From Gammaproteobacteria bacterium (lineage in GTDB: Bacteria; Pseudomonadota; Gammaproteobacteria; Pseudomonadales; Azotimanducaceae): DNA of 20,156 nt. Positions within the stretch are counted from its first letter, which is position 1; every line of letters begins with the position of its first letter. This document shows positions 7,462 through 14,533 of this stretch, piece after piece. The notes beneath the pieces are model-generated. The model worked only from the letters and a program-made list of their open reading frames with translations. It searched no databases and was not told the origin of the DNA. Both the position numbers and the translations under genes were made by a program. The DNA lies in assembly GCA_009839405.1 (NCBI GenBank), contig VXPR01000601.1, positions 1 to 20,156 on the forward strand, in the 5' to 3' direction.

Positions 7462-9156
7462 ATGGCCCATTCCCTGATCATTTCCGGCGGCACGGTGGTT
7501 GACGGCAGCGGCGCAGCGCCAAAGCGGGCCGATGTCGCGGTCGACGACGGGCGCGTCAGCCGCATCGGCGATCTTTCGGGTGCAGAGGCGTCCGAGACCA
7601 TCGATGCCACTGGGAAGATCGTCACGCCGGGCTTCGTCGATCTGCACACGCACCTCGATGCCCAGATCGGCTGGGATCCGGAGATGCGGCCGAGTTCCTA
7701 TCACGGCGTCACCACGGCGCTGATCGGCAACTGCGGCGTCACGTTCGCGCCCTGCGGCAAGGACAACCGGCGCTATCTGGCGGAACTCATGGAGGCGGTG
7801 GAGGACATTGCCGCCGACGCCATCATGGACGGCCTGCCTTGGAACTGGACCACCTTCGGCGAATATCTCGACTGCGTGCAGTCGCTTAGGCCCACCCTCA
7901 ACGTGGTGGGCATGTGCGGCCACTCGGCGATTCGCTTCGAGGCCATGGGCGACAAGAGCTGCGACGAAGGCGTGCAGGCGGACGACCGCGAGCTCAAGCG
8001 CATCGTCGAACTCGTCAAGGAGTCCGTCGAAGGCGGCGCGGCTGGCTTCTCCACCTCCCGCTTCTTGGGCCACCGTGTCCCGGACGGTCGCCTCACCCCC
8101 GGAACCTGGGCCGATCCCCGCGAAACCCGCGCCATTCAGCAAGCCGTGGTCGACGCCGGCGGTCGCGGTGGGATGTTCCAGGTCGCGCCGGACATGCGAA
8201 CGCGCTACGACATCGAACGACAGATGTTCGAGACCGGCGCCGAGATCGGCTGCCAGGTGCTGTTTTCGGGCGGCACGGGCCCGGATGGCGACGGTGGCGT
8301 CGCGCGCTGGGCCGAGTTCTTCGAGCGCAACAACACCGATGGGAAGCGCGTCACCGGGATCTGCCATACCCGACCGAGCGGCTCCTTCTTCGGCCTTGCC
8401 CAGCAGGCGTTCCTGCGCACCCCCGCGTGGCAGGAACTGATGAAGCTGCCGTCGATAGCCGACCGGGTGGCTGCACTCAAGGACCCTGCCACCCGCGAGA
8501 AGTTGGTGACGGAAGCGAAGGAAAACGGCGGCTTCGGCGAGGTGGCGCGCATTCTGCACCCGATGGGCACCGACGAATTCCCGGACTTCGATCTTGAGAA
8601 CAACCGCAACCTGCAGAAACTGGCCGACGACGCCGGCAAGGATCCGGTCGATGTCTATGTCGAGCGCCTGATCGCCTCGGAAGGCAGGGAACTTTGGAAC
8701 CTGTGGGCCTTCGGCGGCGCGCTTGAGAACCAGTGGAACTACATGCGCCTGCCGCATGTCGTGCCGATGCTCGGCGATGCCGGCGCCCACGTCGGCCAGT
8801 TCACCGACGCCGACTCCCCGACCTTCCTGCTCGGCGAGCTCACCCGCGACCGCGGCGTGTACTCGCTCGAGGAGGCGGTGCACCGCATCTCCGGCAAGTC
8901 GGCCGAGGTTCTCGGCCTCAAGGAGCGCGGTGAACTGCGCGAGGGCTGGCACGCCGACATCAACGTCATCGACTACGAAAACCTCACCTCCTGCCACCCC
9001 GAGTACGTCAACGACTTCCCCCACAACGGCGGCCGCCTCGTGGTCAAGAGTCGTGGCTACGATGCAACGCTGGTGGCAGGCAAGGTCGTGATCGAAAACG
9101 GCCAGTACACGGGCAACCGACCCGGCGAAGTGATCCGGGAGTTCATCCGCGGCTAA
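7462..9156 (+). CDS. N-acyl-D-amino-acid deacylase-like amidohydrolase (COG3653 type)
   Basis: This is a 564-aa metal-dependent amidohydrolase related to D-aminoacylases and dihydroorotase-like enzymes. The N-terminal beta-sandwich segment (SLIISGGTVVDGSG, ADVAVDDGRVSRIGD) leads into TPGFVDLHTHLDAQ, with the metal-binding His62 and His64. GNCGVTFAPC follows (Cys91, the unusual Cys ligand of D-aminoacylases), then GHSAIR, GFSTSR, CHTRPSG (His302) and GDAGAHVGQF with the catalytic Asp439. In the place where classical D-aminoacylases have the SHxK histidine, this protein reads LFSGGTGPDG, so the second metal site may differ. The ATG at 7462 has AAGGAG 8 nt upstream; a longer open frame back to 7339 has no homology character. 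A TATAGT at 7417-7422 could be a -10 box. The substrate is unknown. Confidence 0.88.
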   Translation: MAHSLIISGGTVVDGSGAAPKRADVAVDDGRVSRIGDLSGAEASETIDATGKIVTPGFVDLHTHLDAQIGWDPEMRPSSYHGVTTALIGNCGVTFAPCGKDNRRYLAELMEAVEDIAADAIMDGLPWNWTTFGEYLDCVQSLRPTLNVVGMCGHSAIRFEAMGDKSCDEGVQADDRELKRIVELVKESVEGGAAGFSTSRFLGHRVPDGRLTPGTWADPRETRAIQQAVVDAGGRGGMFQVAPDMRTRYDIERQMFETGAEIGCQVLFSGGTGPDGDGGVARWAEFFERNNTDGKRVTGICHTRPSGSFFGLAQQAFLRTPAWQELMKLPSIADRVAALKDPATREKLVTEAKENGGFGEVARILHPMGTDEFPDFDLENNRNLQKLADDAGKDPVDVYVERLIASEGRELWNLWAFGGALENQWNYMRLPHVVPMLGDAGAHVGQFTDADSPTFLLGELTRDRGVYSLEEAVHRISGKSAEVLGLKERGELREGWHADINVIDYENLTSCHPEYVNDFPHNGGRLVVKSRGYDATLVAGKVVIENGQYTGNRPGEVIREFIRG

Positions 9157-9166
9157 AAGATATGCC

Positions 9167-9195
9167 TTGATACTGTACGGAAACGCATGTATAGT
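9167..9195 (+). promoter_or_regulatory. Sigma-70 promoter of the imuA-imuB-dnaE2 operon
   Basis: TTGATA (9167-9172) and TATAGT (9190-9195) each match the sigma-70 consensus at 5 of 6 positions and are separated by exactly 17 nt. The -10 lies 35 nt before the imuA ATG. The spacer contains a CTGT...GCAT element, and a full CTGT-N8-ACAG site lies 9 nt beyond the -10, so LexA bound there would block transcription. Confidence 0.75.
9173..9188 (+). promoter_or_regulatory. Possible second, weaker LexA-like site in the promoter spacer
   Basis: CTGTACGGAAACGCAT keeps the left half-site CTGT of the LexA box, while the right half reads GCAT rather than ACAG. It matches the element upstream of the HNH gene (14499-14514) at 12 of 16 positions. 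It may be a low-affinity second operator or a chance resemblance. Confidence 0.35.
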
Positions 9196-9204
9196 GCCTT
9201 GTCC

Positions 9205-9220
9205 CTGTATGAAAGAACAG
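9205..9220 (+). promoter_or_regulatory. LexA box (SOS box) of imuA
   Basis: CTGTATGAAAGAACAG is an exact CTGT-N8-ACAG, the core of the E. coli-type LexA operator. It ends 10 nt before the imuA start codon and lies just downstream of the -10 hexamer. Together with the known SOS control of imuA-imuB-dnaE2 operons in proteobacteria, this makes LexA repression the likely regulation of the three genes that follow. Confidence 0.8.
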
Positions 9221-9230
9221 AGGACAAGGC

Positions 9231-9917
9231 ATGGAGGTGCGCTTTCTTTCCGACCTTCTGCGTCGGGGGAGGCTGCATTCGCAGCGCTCGCGGGGGGAGG
9301 ACTGCCTAGCCACCGGCTTTCCCGAGCTTGATGACGAACTCAACGGAGGCTGGCCGCGTGCCGGCCTCGGTGAACTGCTCTGCGCAGCGAGTGGCATTGG
9401 TGAACTGAGGCTCCTGGCGCCGGCGCTCAAGCAGCTCTCGGAGAGCGAGAATCGCTGGATCGTCTGGGTCAATCCGCCGCATGTTCCCTATGCGCCGGCG
9501 CTTGAGCGGCTCGGCGTTGATCTTGGCAAGGTGCTGCTGGTCTTTCCGAAGGATCATCGCGAAGCGCTGTGGGCGTTCGAGCAAACCCTTGCCACCGCCT
9601 CCTGCTGTGCGGCACTCGGCTGGCTGAGCGAGTCGCGGCTGCGCTTTGCCGACATTCGCCGCCTGCAACTGGCGGCGCGCAAGGGCGGTGCTTGGGCGAC
9701 GCTGTTCCGTCCCGCATCGGCTGCCGGCCATGCATCCCCTGCAGAACTTCGCATCGAGGCCACGTCCTTGCCTGCGCCGCCGGCAAGCCGCCTGCGGCTT
9801 GACATTCGCAAGCGTCGGAGTGGCTGGCCGGTAGAGGGAATCGAGGTGGAACTCGAGGCGCCGCCGGCTTCTCCTCGCCCGAGACTGTCGCTGGTGCCGG
9901 CCGCCGGATCCGCCTGA
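9231..9917 (+). CDS. imuA: Translesion synthesis-associated protein ImuA
   Basis: This is the first gene of the SOS mutasome operon, 228 aa. ImuA-type proteins are RecA/SulA-related and assist ImuB and DnaE2 in error-prone replication past lesions. Visible are CLATGFPELDDELNGGWPRAG (about residues 24-44), which aligns with the start of the RecA-like core, LLCAASGIGELRLLAPAL in the place of the Walker A loop but without a GKT/S, and WIVWVNPPHVPYAPALERLG. The lysine of a nucleotide-binding P-loop is missing, as in many ImuA proteins. Position is as informative as sequence: imuB begins 16 nt after its stop and dnaE2 follows. The ATG at 9231 has AGAGGACAAGG just before it and the SOS box immediately upstream. 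Confidence 0.9.
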   Translation: MEVRFLSDLLRRGRLHSQRSRGEDCLATGFPELDDELNGGWPRAGLGELLCAASGIGELRLLAPALKQLSESENRWIVWVNPPHVPYAPALERLGVDLGKVLLVFPKDHREALWAFEQTLATASCCAALGWLSESRLRFADIRRLQLAARKGGAWATLFRPASAAGHASPAELRIEATSLPAPPASRLRLDIRKRRSGWPVEGIEVELEAPPASPRPRLSLVPAAGSA

Positions 9918-9933
9918 CCCAAGAGCCGTGCCG

Positions 9934-11349
9934 ATGGCGAACGAGCGTTGGCTGGGCGTGCATTTCCCCCGCCTGAAGCTGGAGGTGTGCATCCGCCGGT
10001 TGACCGGCGATGCCGAGGTGCCCGTCGCGCTCGTCGAAGACGGCAAGGTGCTGGCGCTGAACGATGCCGCCCTGGCGGCTGGCATCTTGCCAGGCTCTTC
10101 GCAGGCGACGGCTGTGGGCATCTGCGCGGGCATTGTCTGCTGCCGGCGCGACGCTTCAGCGGAAGATGCCCGCCTTGGCCTCCTGGCCGAACTTGCCTGG
10201 CGCTTTACCTCCCATGTCAGCTTGGCCGAGCCGGATGGATTGCTGCTCGAAGTGGGTCGCAGCCTGCGCCTGTTCGGCGGCTTGGCGGCACTTTGCGAGG
10301 AAGTGGAGGCGCTCTATCGGGAGTTGGGCCACGAACTGCGGCTGGCAACGGCAGACACGCCGCTGGCCGCCTCGGTGCTGGCGCGGGCCGGCACTTCGTC
10401 GCTGCAGGCCGTGCCGCTCGCTTGCACGCACTTGGATCTGGATGCGATCGAGCGGTTCGCCAACATGGGGGTCATGCGCTTGGGGCAGGTGCTTGCGTTG
10501 CCGGCAGCGGAACTCGGGCAGCGCTTCGATCCCGAACTCCTCGCCTATCTGGACCGGCTTGTGGGACGCGTCCCGGACCCGCAAGACCTCCTCGTGCCGA
10601 CCGAAACCTTCGCCTCGGTCGTGCATCTCGTCAGTTCCGTGCAGGACGGCAATGCGCTCCTGTTTCCGGTTCGGCGGCTGGCTGGCGAACTGGCGTCCTG
10701 GCTCGCATCCCGCCGTCTGGGCGCCAGCGAGATCGTCTGGACCTTCACAGCGCTGCACGGCGAGGAAGCCTCCCTCGCCGTGCGATTTGCCCGTCCGCGC
10801 AGCGATGCCGGGGCGCTGTTCGACCACACTCGGCTCAGCTTCGAGGGATTCCGGCCGCCTTCGGAGGTGATGAGCATCTCGCTGCGGGCGGAGTCTCTGC
10901 GGCTCCTCAAGGCCGTCACCCGACCGCTGTTGCCAGAGGCGCCGGGGGCTGGAATTCATGCCGATTCCGCCGCGCTTGAACTCGTGGACCGTCTGGCGGC
11001 AAGGCTCGGCGAAGATGCCCTGCACGGCATCCGGATAGTGGACGATCACCGCCCGGAACGGGCTTGGAGCATCCGCCATGTGCGGCAGATGCACGGCAAG
11101 GGCGGGCGGCCCCGGCAAGGCACGCTTCCGGTGCGGCCCATTTGGCTCATGCCGACACCGGAGCCCGTGCGAAGGGACGACTTCACTCTCCTCGGCGAAT
11201 GCGAACGCATCGAGACCGGCTGGTGGGATGGTGCCGTGACACGGGACTACTTCGTCGCCACGACACGGGATGGCCGGCAATGCTGGCTCTTTCGGGAAGA
11301 GAGAGGCGACGAGAAAGAGAGGTGGTTCCTGCATGGCTACTTCGCCTGA
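9934..11349 (+). CDS. imuB: ImuB, catalytically dead Y-family DNA polymerase homologue
   Basis: ImuB has the Y-family polymerase fold but no polymerase activity; it acts as a hub that links DnaE2 and ImuA to the beta clamp. The 471-aa product begins MANERWLGVHFPRL. It lacks the acidic SxDE palm motif: the matching region reads EPDGLLLEVGRSLRLFGG (about residues 97-115). The little-finger part (about 230-350) and the family-specific tail RPIWLMPTPEPV are present. The ATG at 9934 is preferred; a GTG two codons earlier (9928) is also possible, with AAGAG nearer the ATG at suitable spacing. The last 17 nt overlap dnaE2, which suggests coupled translation. Confidence 0.92.
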   Translation: MANERWLGVHFPRLKLEVCIRRLTGDAEVPVALVEDGKVLALNDAALAAGILPGSSQATAVGICAGIVCCRRDASAEDARLGLLAELAWRFTSHVSLAEPDGLLLEVGRSLRLFGGLAALCEEVEALYRELGHELRLATADTPLAASVLARAGTSSLQAVPLACTHLDLDAIERFANMGVMRLGQVLALPAAELGQRFDPELLAYLDRLVGRVPDPQDLLVPTETFASVVHLVSSVQDGNALLFPVRRLAGELASWLASRRLGASEIVWTFTALHGEEASLAVRFARPRSDAGALFDHTRLSFEGFRPPSEVMSISLRAESLRLLKAVTRPLLPEAPGAGIHADSAALELVDRLAARLGEDALHGIRIVDDHRPERAWSIRHVRQMHGKGGRPRQGTLPVRPIWLMPTPEPVRRDDFTLLGECERIETGWWDGAVTRDYFVATTRDGRQCWLFREERGDEKERWFLHGYFA

Positions 11350-14300
11350 ATCCTTCGCCGAGCTGCACGCCGTTTCCAACTATTCCTTCCTGCGCGGCGC
11401 ATCGCACCCGGAGGAGATAGTGCAGGCGGCCCATGCACTCGGCTATCGCGCCATCGCCATCACCGACGAATGCTCTGTTTCGGGCGTCGTCAAGGCGCAC
11501 ATGGCGGCACAGGAACTCGGCATCAAGCTCATCGTCGGGGCTGAATTCCATTTGGAAACCGGCGCCCATCTTGCCTTGCTTGCCCCCACCCGAAGCGCCT
11601 ACGGACAGCTCTCGACGCTCATCACCCGCGCCCGCCGCCGGGCGCCGAAGGGCGAATACCAACTGACGGTGGACGACCTCGCCATCGCCCAGGAATGCCT
11701 GGCACTGTGGATTCCGGGCACAGGCCCGTTCCCGGACGTGCTCGAAGCCGGCAGGGCGGTGCAGGGCCGCTGCGGCAAGGATTTCTGGATTCTGCTCGAA
11801 CTCTTTCGCGAGCAGGACGATCTTGAACGCGCCGCCCGTGCCCTCACGCTCTCAACCCGTCTTGGCGTCAAGGTGGTGGCGAGCAACGGCGCCGTCATGC
11901 ACGTCGCCGAGCGCAAGCCCCTGCAGGACGTGCTCACCGCCGTGCGACTGAAGTCGAGCGTGCACGAGCTTGGCACTCGGCTGCACCAGAACCGCGAGCG
12001 CCACTTGAAGCCCGTGTCCACGCTGCTCGAAATCTATCCGCAGGAGATGCTCGACGAGGCCGTCGCCATTGCCGAGCGCTGCCACTTCTCCATGAATGAG
12101 CTGCGCTACGAATACCCCCGCGAGTTGGTGCCGATGGGCTTCTCCCCGGGCGCTTGGCTCAGGCGGCTCACCGAAGAGGGCGCGGCCAAGCGCTGGCCCG
12201 ACGGGATTCCGGCGCATGTTCAGAAGCTGATCGAGAAGGAACTGGCCCTCATCGCAGAGCTTCGCTACGAGTTCTTCTTCCTCACGGTGGAGGACATCGT
12301 CCGCTTCGCCCGCAGCCGCAGCATCCTCTGCCAGGGCCGAGGTTCCGCCGCCAATTCCACCGTGTGCTATTGCCTGGGCATCACCGAGGTCGATCCGGCG
12401 CGGATGCACCTGTTGTTCGAGCGCTTCGTTTCCAAGGAACGCAACGAGCCGCCGGACATTGACGTGGATTTCGAGCACGAACGGCGCGAGGAGGTGATCC
12501 AGTACATCTACGCCAAGTACGGCCGCCATCGGGCCGCCCTCGCCGCCACGCTCATCACCTACCGGCTGCGCAGCGCCATCCGCGATGTCGGCAAGGCACT
12601 CGACTTCGACGCCTCGCTGCTCGAAGTGCTGGCGAAATCCATGGCCTGGTGGGACGACAAGAGCGAGCTCGCCAAGCGCTTCCTCGCCTCCGGAATCGAC
12701 CCCAAGAGCCGCCCGGTGCGACAGTTCCTGCATCTGGTGCGCGCAATCGTCGGCTTTCCGCGCCACCTCTCGCAGCATGTGGGCGGCTTCGTCATCTCGG
12801 CGGGACCGCTGGCGGAACTCGTGCCCATCGAGAACGCGGCGATGGAGGATCGCACCGTCATCCAGTGGGACAAGGACGATCTCGAATCCCTGGGCCTTCT
12901 GAAGGTGGACGTGCTTGGCCTCGGCATGCTCACGGCCATTCGCAAGGCGTTGGCCATGCTCGGGCAGCCGCCGTCGGCCATGGCGCACATTCCGCCGGAG
13001 GACCCCGCCACCTACGCCATGCTGCAAAAGGCCGACAGCGTCGGCGTCTTCCAGGTGGAGTCCCGGGCGCAGATGTCGATGCTGCCGCGGCTGAAGCCAG
13101 AGAACTACTACGACCTCGTGATCGAGGTGGCCATCGTCCGGCCGGGGCCCATTCAGGGCAACATGGTGCATCCGTATCTGCGCCGGCGCCGAGGCGAGGA
13201 GGAGCCGGACTATTCGAGCGAAGCGGTGAAGAGGGTGCTCGAACGCACTCTCGGCATCCCCATCTTCCAGGAACAGGTGATCGAACTCGCCATGGTGGCC
13301 GCCGGCTTCACGGCGGGGGAGGCAGACGGCCTGCGTCGTGCCATGGCGGCGTGGAAGCGGCGCGGCGGGCTCGAAAAGTACGAGCGCAAGCTCATCGAGG
13401 GGATGCTCGAACGCGGCTATGAGCAGGAATTCGCCGAGCGGGTGTGGGGGCAAATCCAGGGCTTCGGCGAATACGGCTTCCCGGAATCGCACGCCGCCAG
13501 CTTCGCCCTCCTGGTCTATGTCTCCGCTTGGCTCAAGCGCCACCATCCAGCGGTGTTCTGCTGTGCGCTCCTCAACAGCCAGCCGATGGGGTTCTATACG
13601 CCGTCGCAGCTCGTGCAGGATGCGAGGGCGCACGGGGTGGAGGTGCGAGGCGCCGATGTGCAGGCAAGCGGCTCCGACTATCGGATCGAGTCCGGGGCGA
13701 TCCGGGTCGGCTTGCGGCAAGTGAAGGGGCTGCGCGAAGAAGCCGCACGGCGCATCGAGTCGCAGCAGCCGTTTCGAGACATCGACGATTTGGCACGACG
13801 AGGACACCTCGAAGCCAGGGAACTGACGGTGCTGGCCCGTGCCGGGGCACTCGAAAGCCTGAGCGGACATCGCCATCAGGCGCATTGGGACGCCGCCGGA
13901 GTCGCGCGCCCCACGCACTTGGAGACGGCCGCAAACGGCAAGCAGGTGCCGTATCGCACCGAGGTCGCGCTGGCAGCGCCGGCAGTGGGGCAGGAGATGC
14001 TTGCGGACTACCGCTATCTCGGCCTCACCCTGGGGCCGCACCCAATGGCACTCCTGCGCTCCGCCAGCGAGTTCCGAGGCTGCCGCTCCGCCCTGGAACT
14101 CAAGGATTCCCGCAACGGTCAGTTCATCGAGGTGGCCGGCGTCGTCACCTGCCGTCAACGCCCAAGCGGCCCGTCCGGCGTCGTCTTCATGACCCTGGAA
14201 GACGAAACCGGCAACAGCAACATCGTGGTCTGGAACCGAGTCCTGCACGCCTTCCGCCCCGCCCTCCTGCAATCCCGCCTCATCGCCGTAAAGGGCGTGG

Positions 14301-14431
14301 TGGAACGCGAGGGCGAGGTAATCCACGTCCTCGCCGGCGAAGTGCGAAACCTGAGCCACCTCCTCGCAGGACTTTCGGGCGACATGGTGGCCGCGGACCA
14401 AACAGCATTCCGTTCCCGCAACTTCCACTGA
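11333..14431 (+). CDS. dnaE2: Error-prone DNA polymerase DnaE2 (ImuC)
   Basis: This C-family DNA polymerase alpha-subunit homologue does mutagenic translesion synthesis with ImuA and ImuB. At 1032 aa it has normal length. The PHP domain opens with LHAVSNYSFLRGASHPEE (about residues 11-28). The catalytic palm has PDIDVDFEHERREEV (from residue 374, Asp377 and Asp379) and the third acid Asp526 in LKVDVLGLGML. GFGEYGFPESHAASFALLVY lies near residue 710, and a C-terminal OB fold starts near residue 929 (GQFIEVAGVVTC, then VFMTLEDETGNSNIVVW). The start is the ATG at 11333, inside the end of imuB, with GAGAGG upstream; the open frame back to 11270 adds only imuB-overlapping sequence. The protein lacks the long C-terminal tail of replicative DnaE1, as expected for DnaE2. 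Confidence 0.96.
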   Translation: MATSPESFAELHAVSNYSFLRGASHPEEIVQAAHALGYRAIAITDECSVSGVVKAHMAAQELGIKLIVGAEFHLETGAHLALLAPTRSAYGQLSTLITRARRRAPKGEYQLTVDDLAIAQECLALWIPGTGPFPDVLEAGRAVQGRCGKDFWILLELFREQDDLERAARALTLSTRLGVKVVASNGAVMHVAERKPLQDVLTAVRLKSSVHELGTRLHQNRERHLKPVSTLLEIYPQEMLDEAVAIAERCHFSMNELRYEYPRELVPMGFSPGAWLRRLTEEGAAKRWPDGIPAHVQKLIEKELALIAELRYEFFFLTVEDIVRFARSRSILCQGRGSAANSTVCYCLGITEVDPARMHLLFERFVSKERNEPPDIDVDFEHERREEVIQYIYAKYGRHRAALAATLITYRLRSAIRDVGKALDFDASLLEVLAKSMAWWDDKSELAKRFLASGIDPKSRPVRQFLHLVRAIVGFPRHLSQHVGGFVISAGPLAELVPIENAAMEDRTVIQWDKDDLESLGLLKVDVLGLGMLTAIRKALAMLGQPPSAMAHIPPEDPATYAMLQKADSVGVFQVESRAQMSMLPRLKPENYYDLVIEVAIVRPGPIQGNMVHPYLRRRRGEEEPDYSSEAVKRVLERTLGIPIFQEQVIELAMVAAGFTAGEADGLRRAMAAWKRRGGLEKYERKLIEGMLERGYEQEFAERVWGQIQGFGEYGFPESHAASFALLVYVSAWLKRHHPAVFCCALLNSQPMGFYTPSQLVQDARAHGVEVRGADVQASGSDYRIESGAIRVGLRQVKGLREEAARRIESQQPFRDIDDLARRGHLEARELTVLARAGALESLSGHRHQAHWDAAGVARPTHLETAANGKQVPYRTEVALAAPAVGQEMLADYRYLGLTLGPHPMALLRSASEFRGCRSALELKDSRNGQFIEVAGVVTCRQRPSGPSGVVFMTLEDETGNSNIVVWNRVLHAFRPALLQSRLIAVKGVVEREGEVIHVLAGEVRNLSHLLAGLSGDMVAADQTAFRSRNFH

Positions 14432-14469
14432 AGCGTCTCATTTTCGTCAGCAAAACATTGAGGATTTCC

Positions 14470-14497
14470 TTGCGGTCAGTCGGGAAAGACATATAAT
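14470..14497 (+). promoter_or_regulatory. Promoter of the HNH endonuclease gene
   Basis: A perfect TATAAT lies at 14492-14497, 36 nt before the HNH start codon. TTGCGG at 14470-14475 sits 16 nt upstream as a weak -35 (TTG matches only). The LexA-like element begins one base after the -10. The 102-nt gap after dnaE2 contains no obvious terminator, so read-through from the mutasome operon is also possible. Confidence 0.6.
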
Positions 14498-14498
14498 A

Positions 14499-14514
14499 CT
14501 GTATGTAAAAACAT
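14499..14514 (+). promoter_or_regulatory. LexA-like box upstream of the HNH endonuclease gene
   Basis: CTGTATGTAAAAACAT matches the imuA SOS box (9205-9220) at 13 of 16 positions and the CTGT-N8-ACAG core at 7 of 8, with the final G as T. Its flank TACTGTAT and interior also resemble the E. coli umuDC operator. Lying directly downstream of a TATAAT, it is well placed for repression. LexA binding is inferred, not shown. Confidence 0.6.
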
Positions 14515-14533
14515 GCTTTAACGAGAGCCCGCC

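Noticed and set aside
7447..9024. A 525-codon antisense frame over the amidohydrolase gene
   Set aside because: The plus strand encodes a clear amidohydrolase with metal ligands; the antisense product has only composition-driven character.
9931..11349. ImuB as an active Y-family polymerase (DinB or UmuC)
   Set aside because: The acidic palm residues are absent, and the ImuB-specific tail and operon context fit the inactive homologue.
11852..14428. An 858-codon open frame antisense to dnaE2
   Set aside because: It mirrors dnaE2, whose catalytic motifs are unmistakable. Long antisense frames are expected in high-GC coding DNA, and the product is rich in His, Arg and Gly with no domain character.
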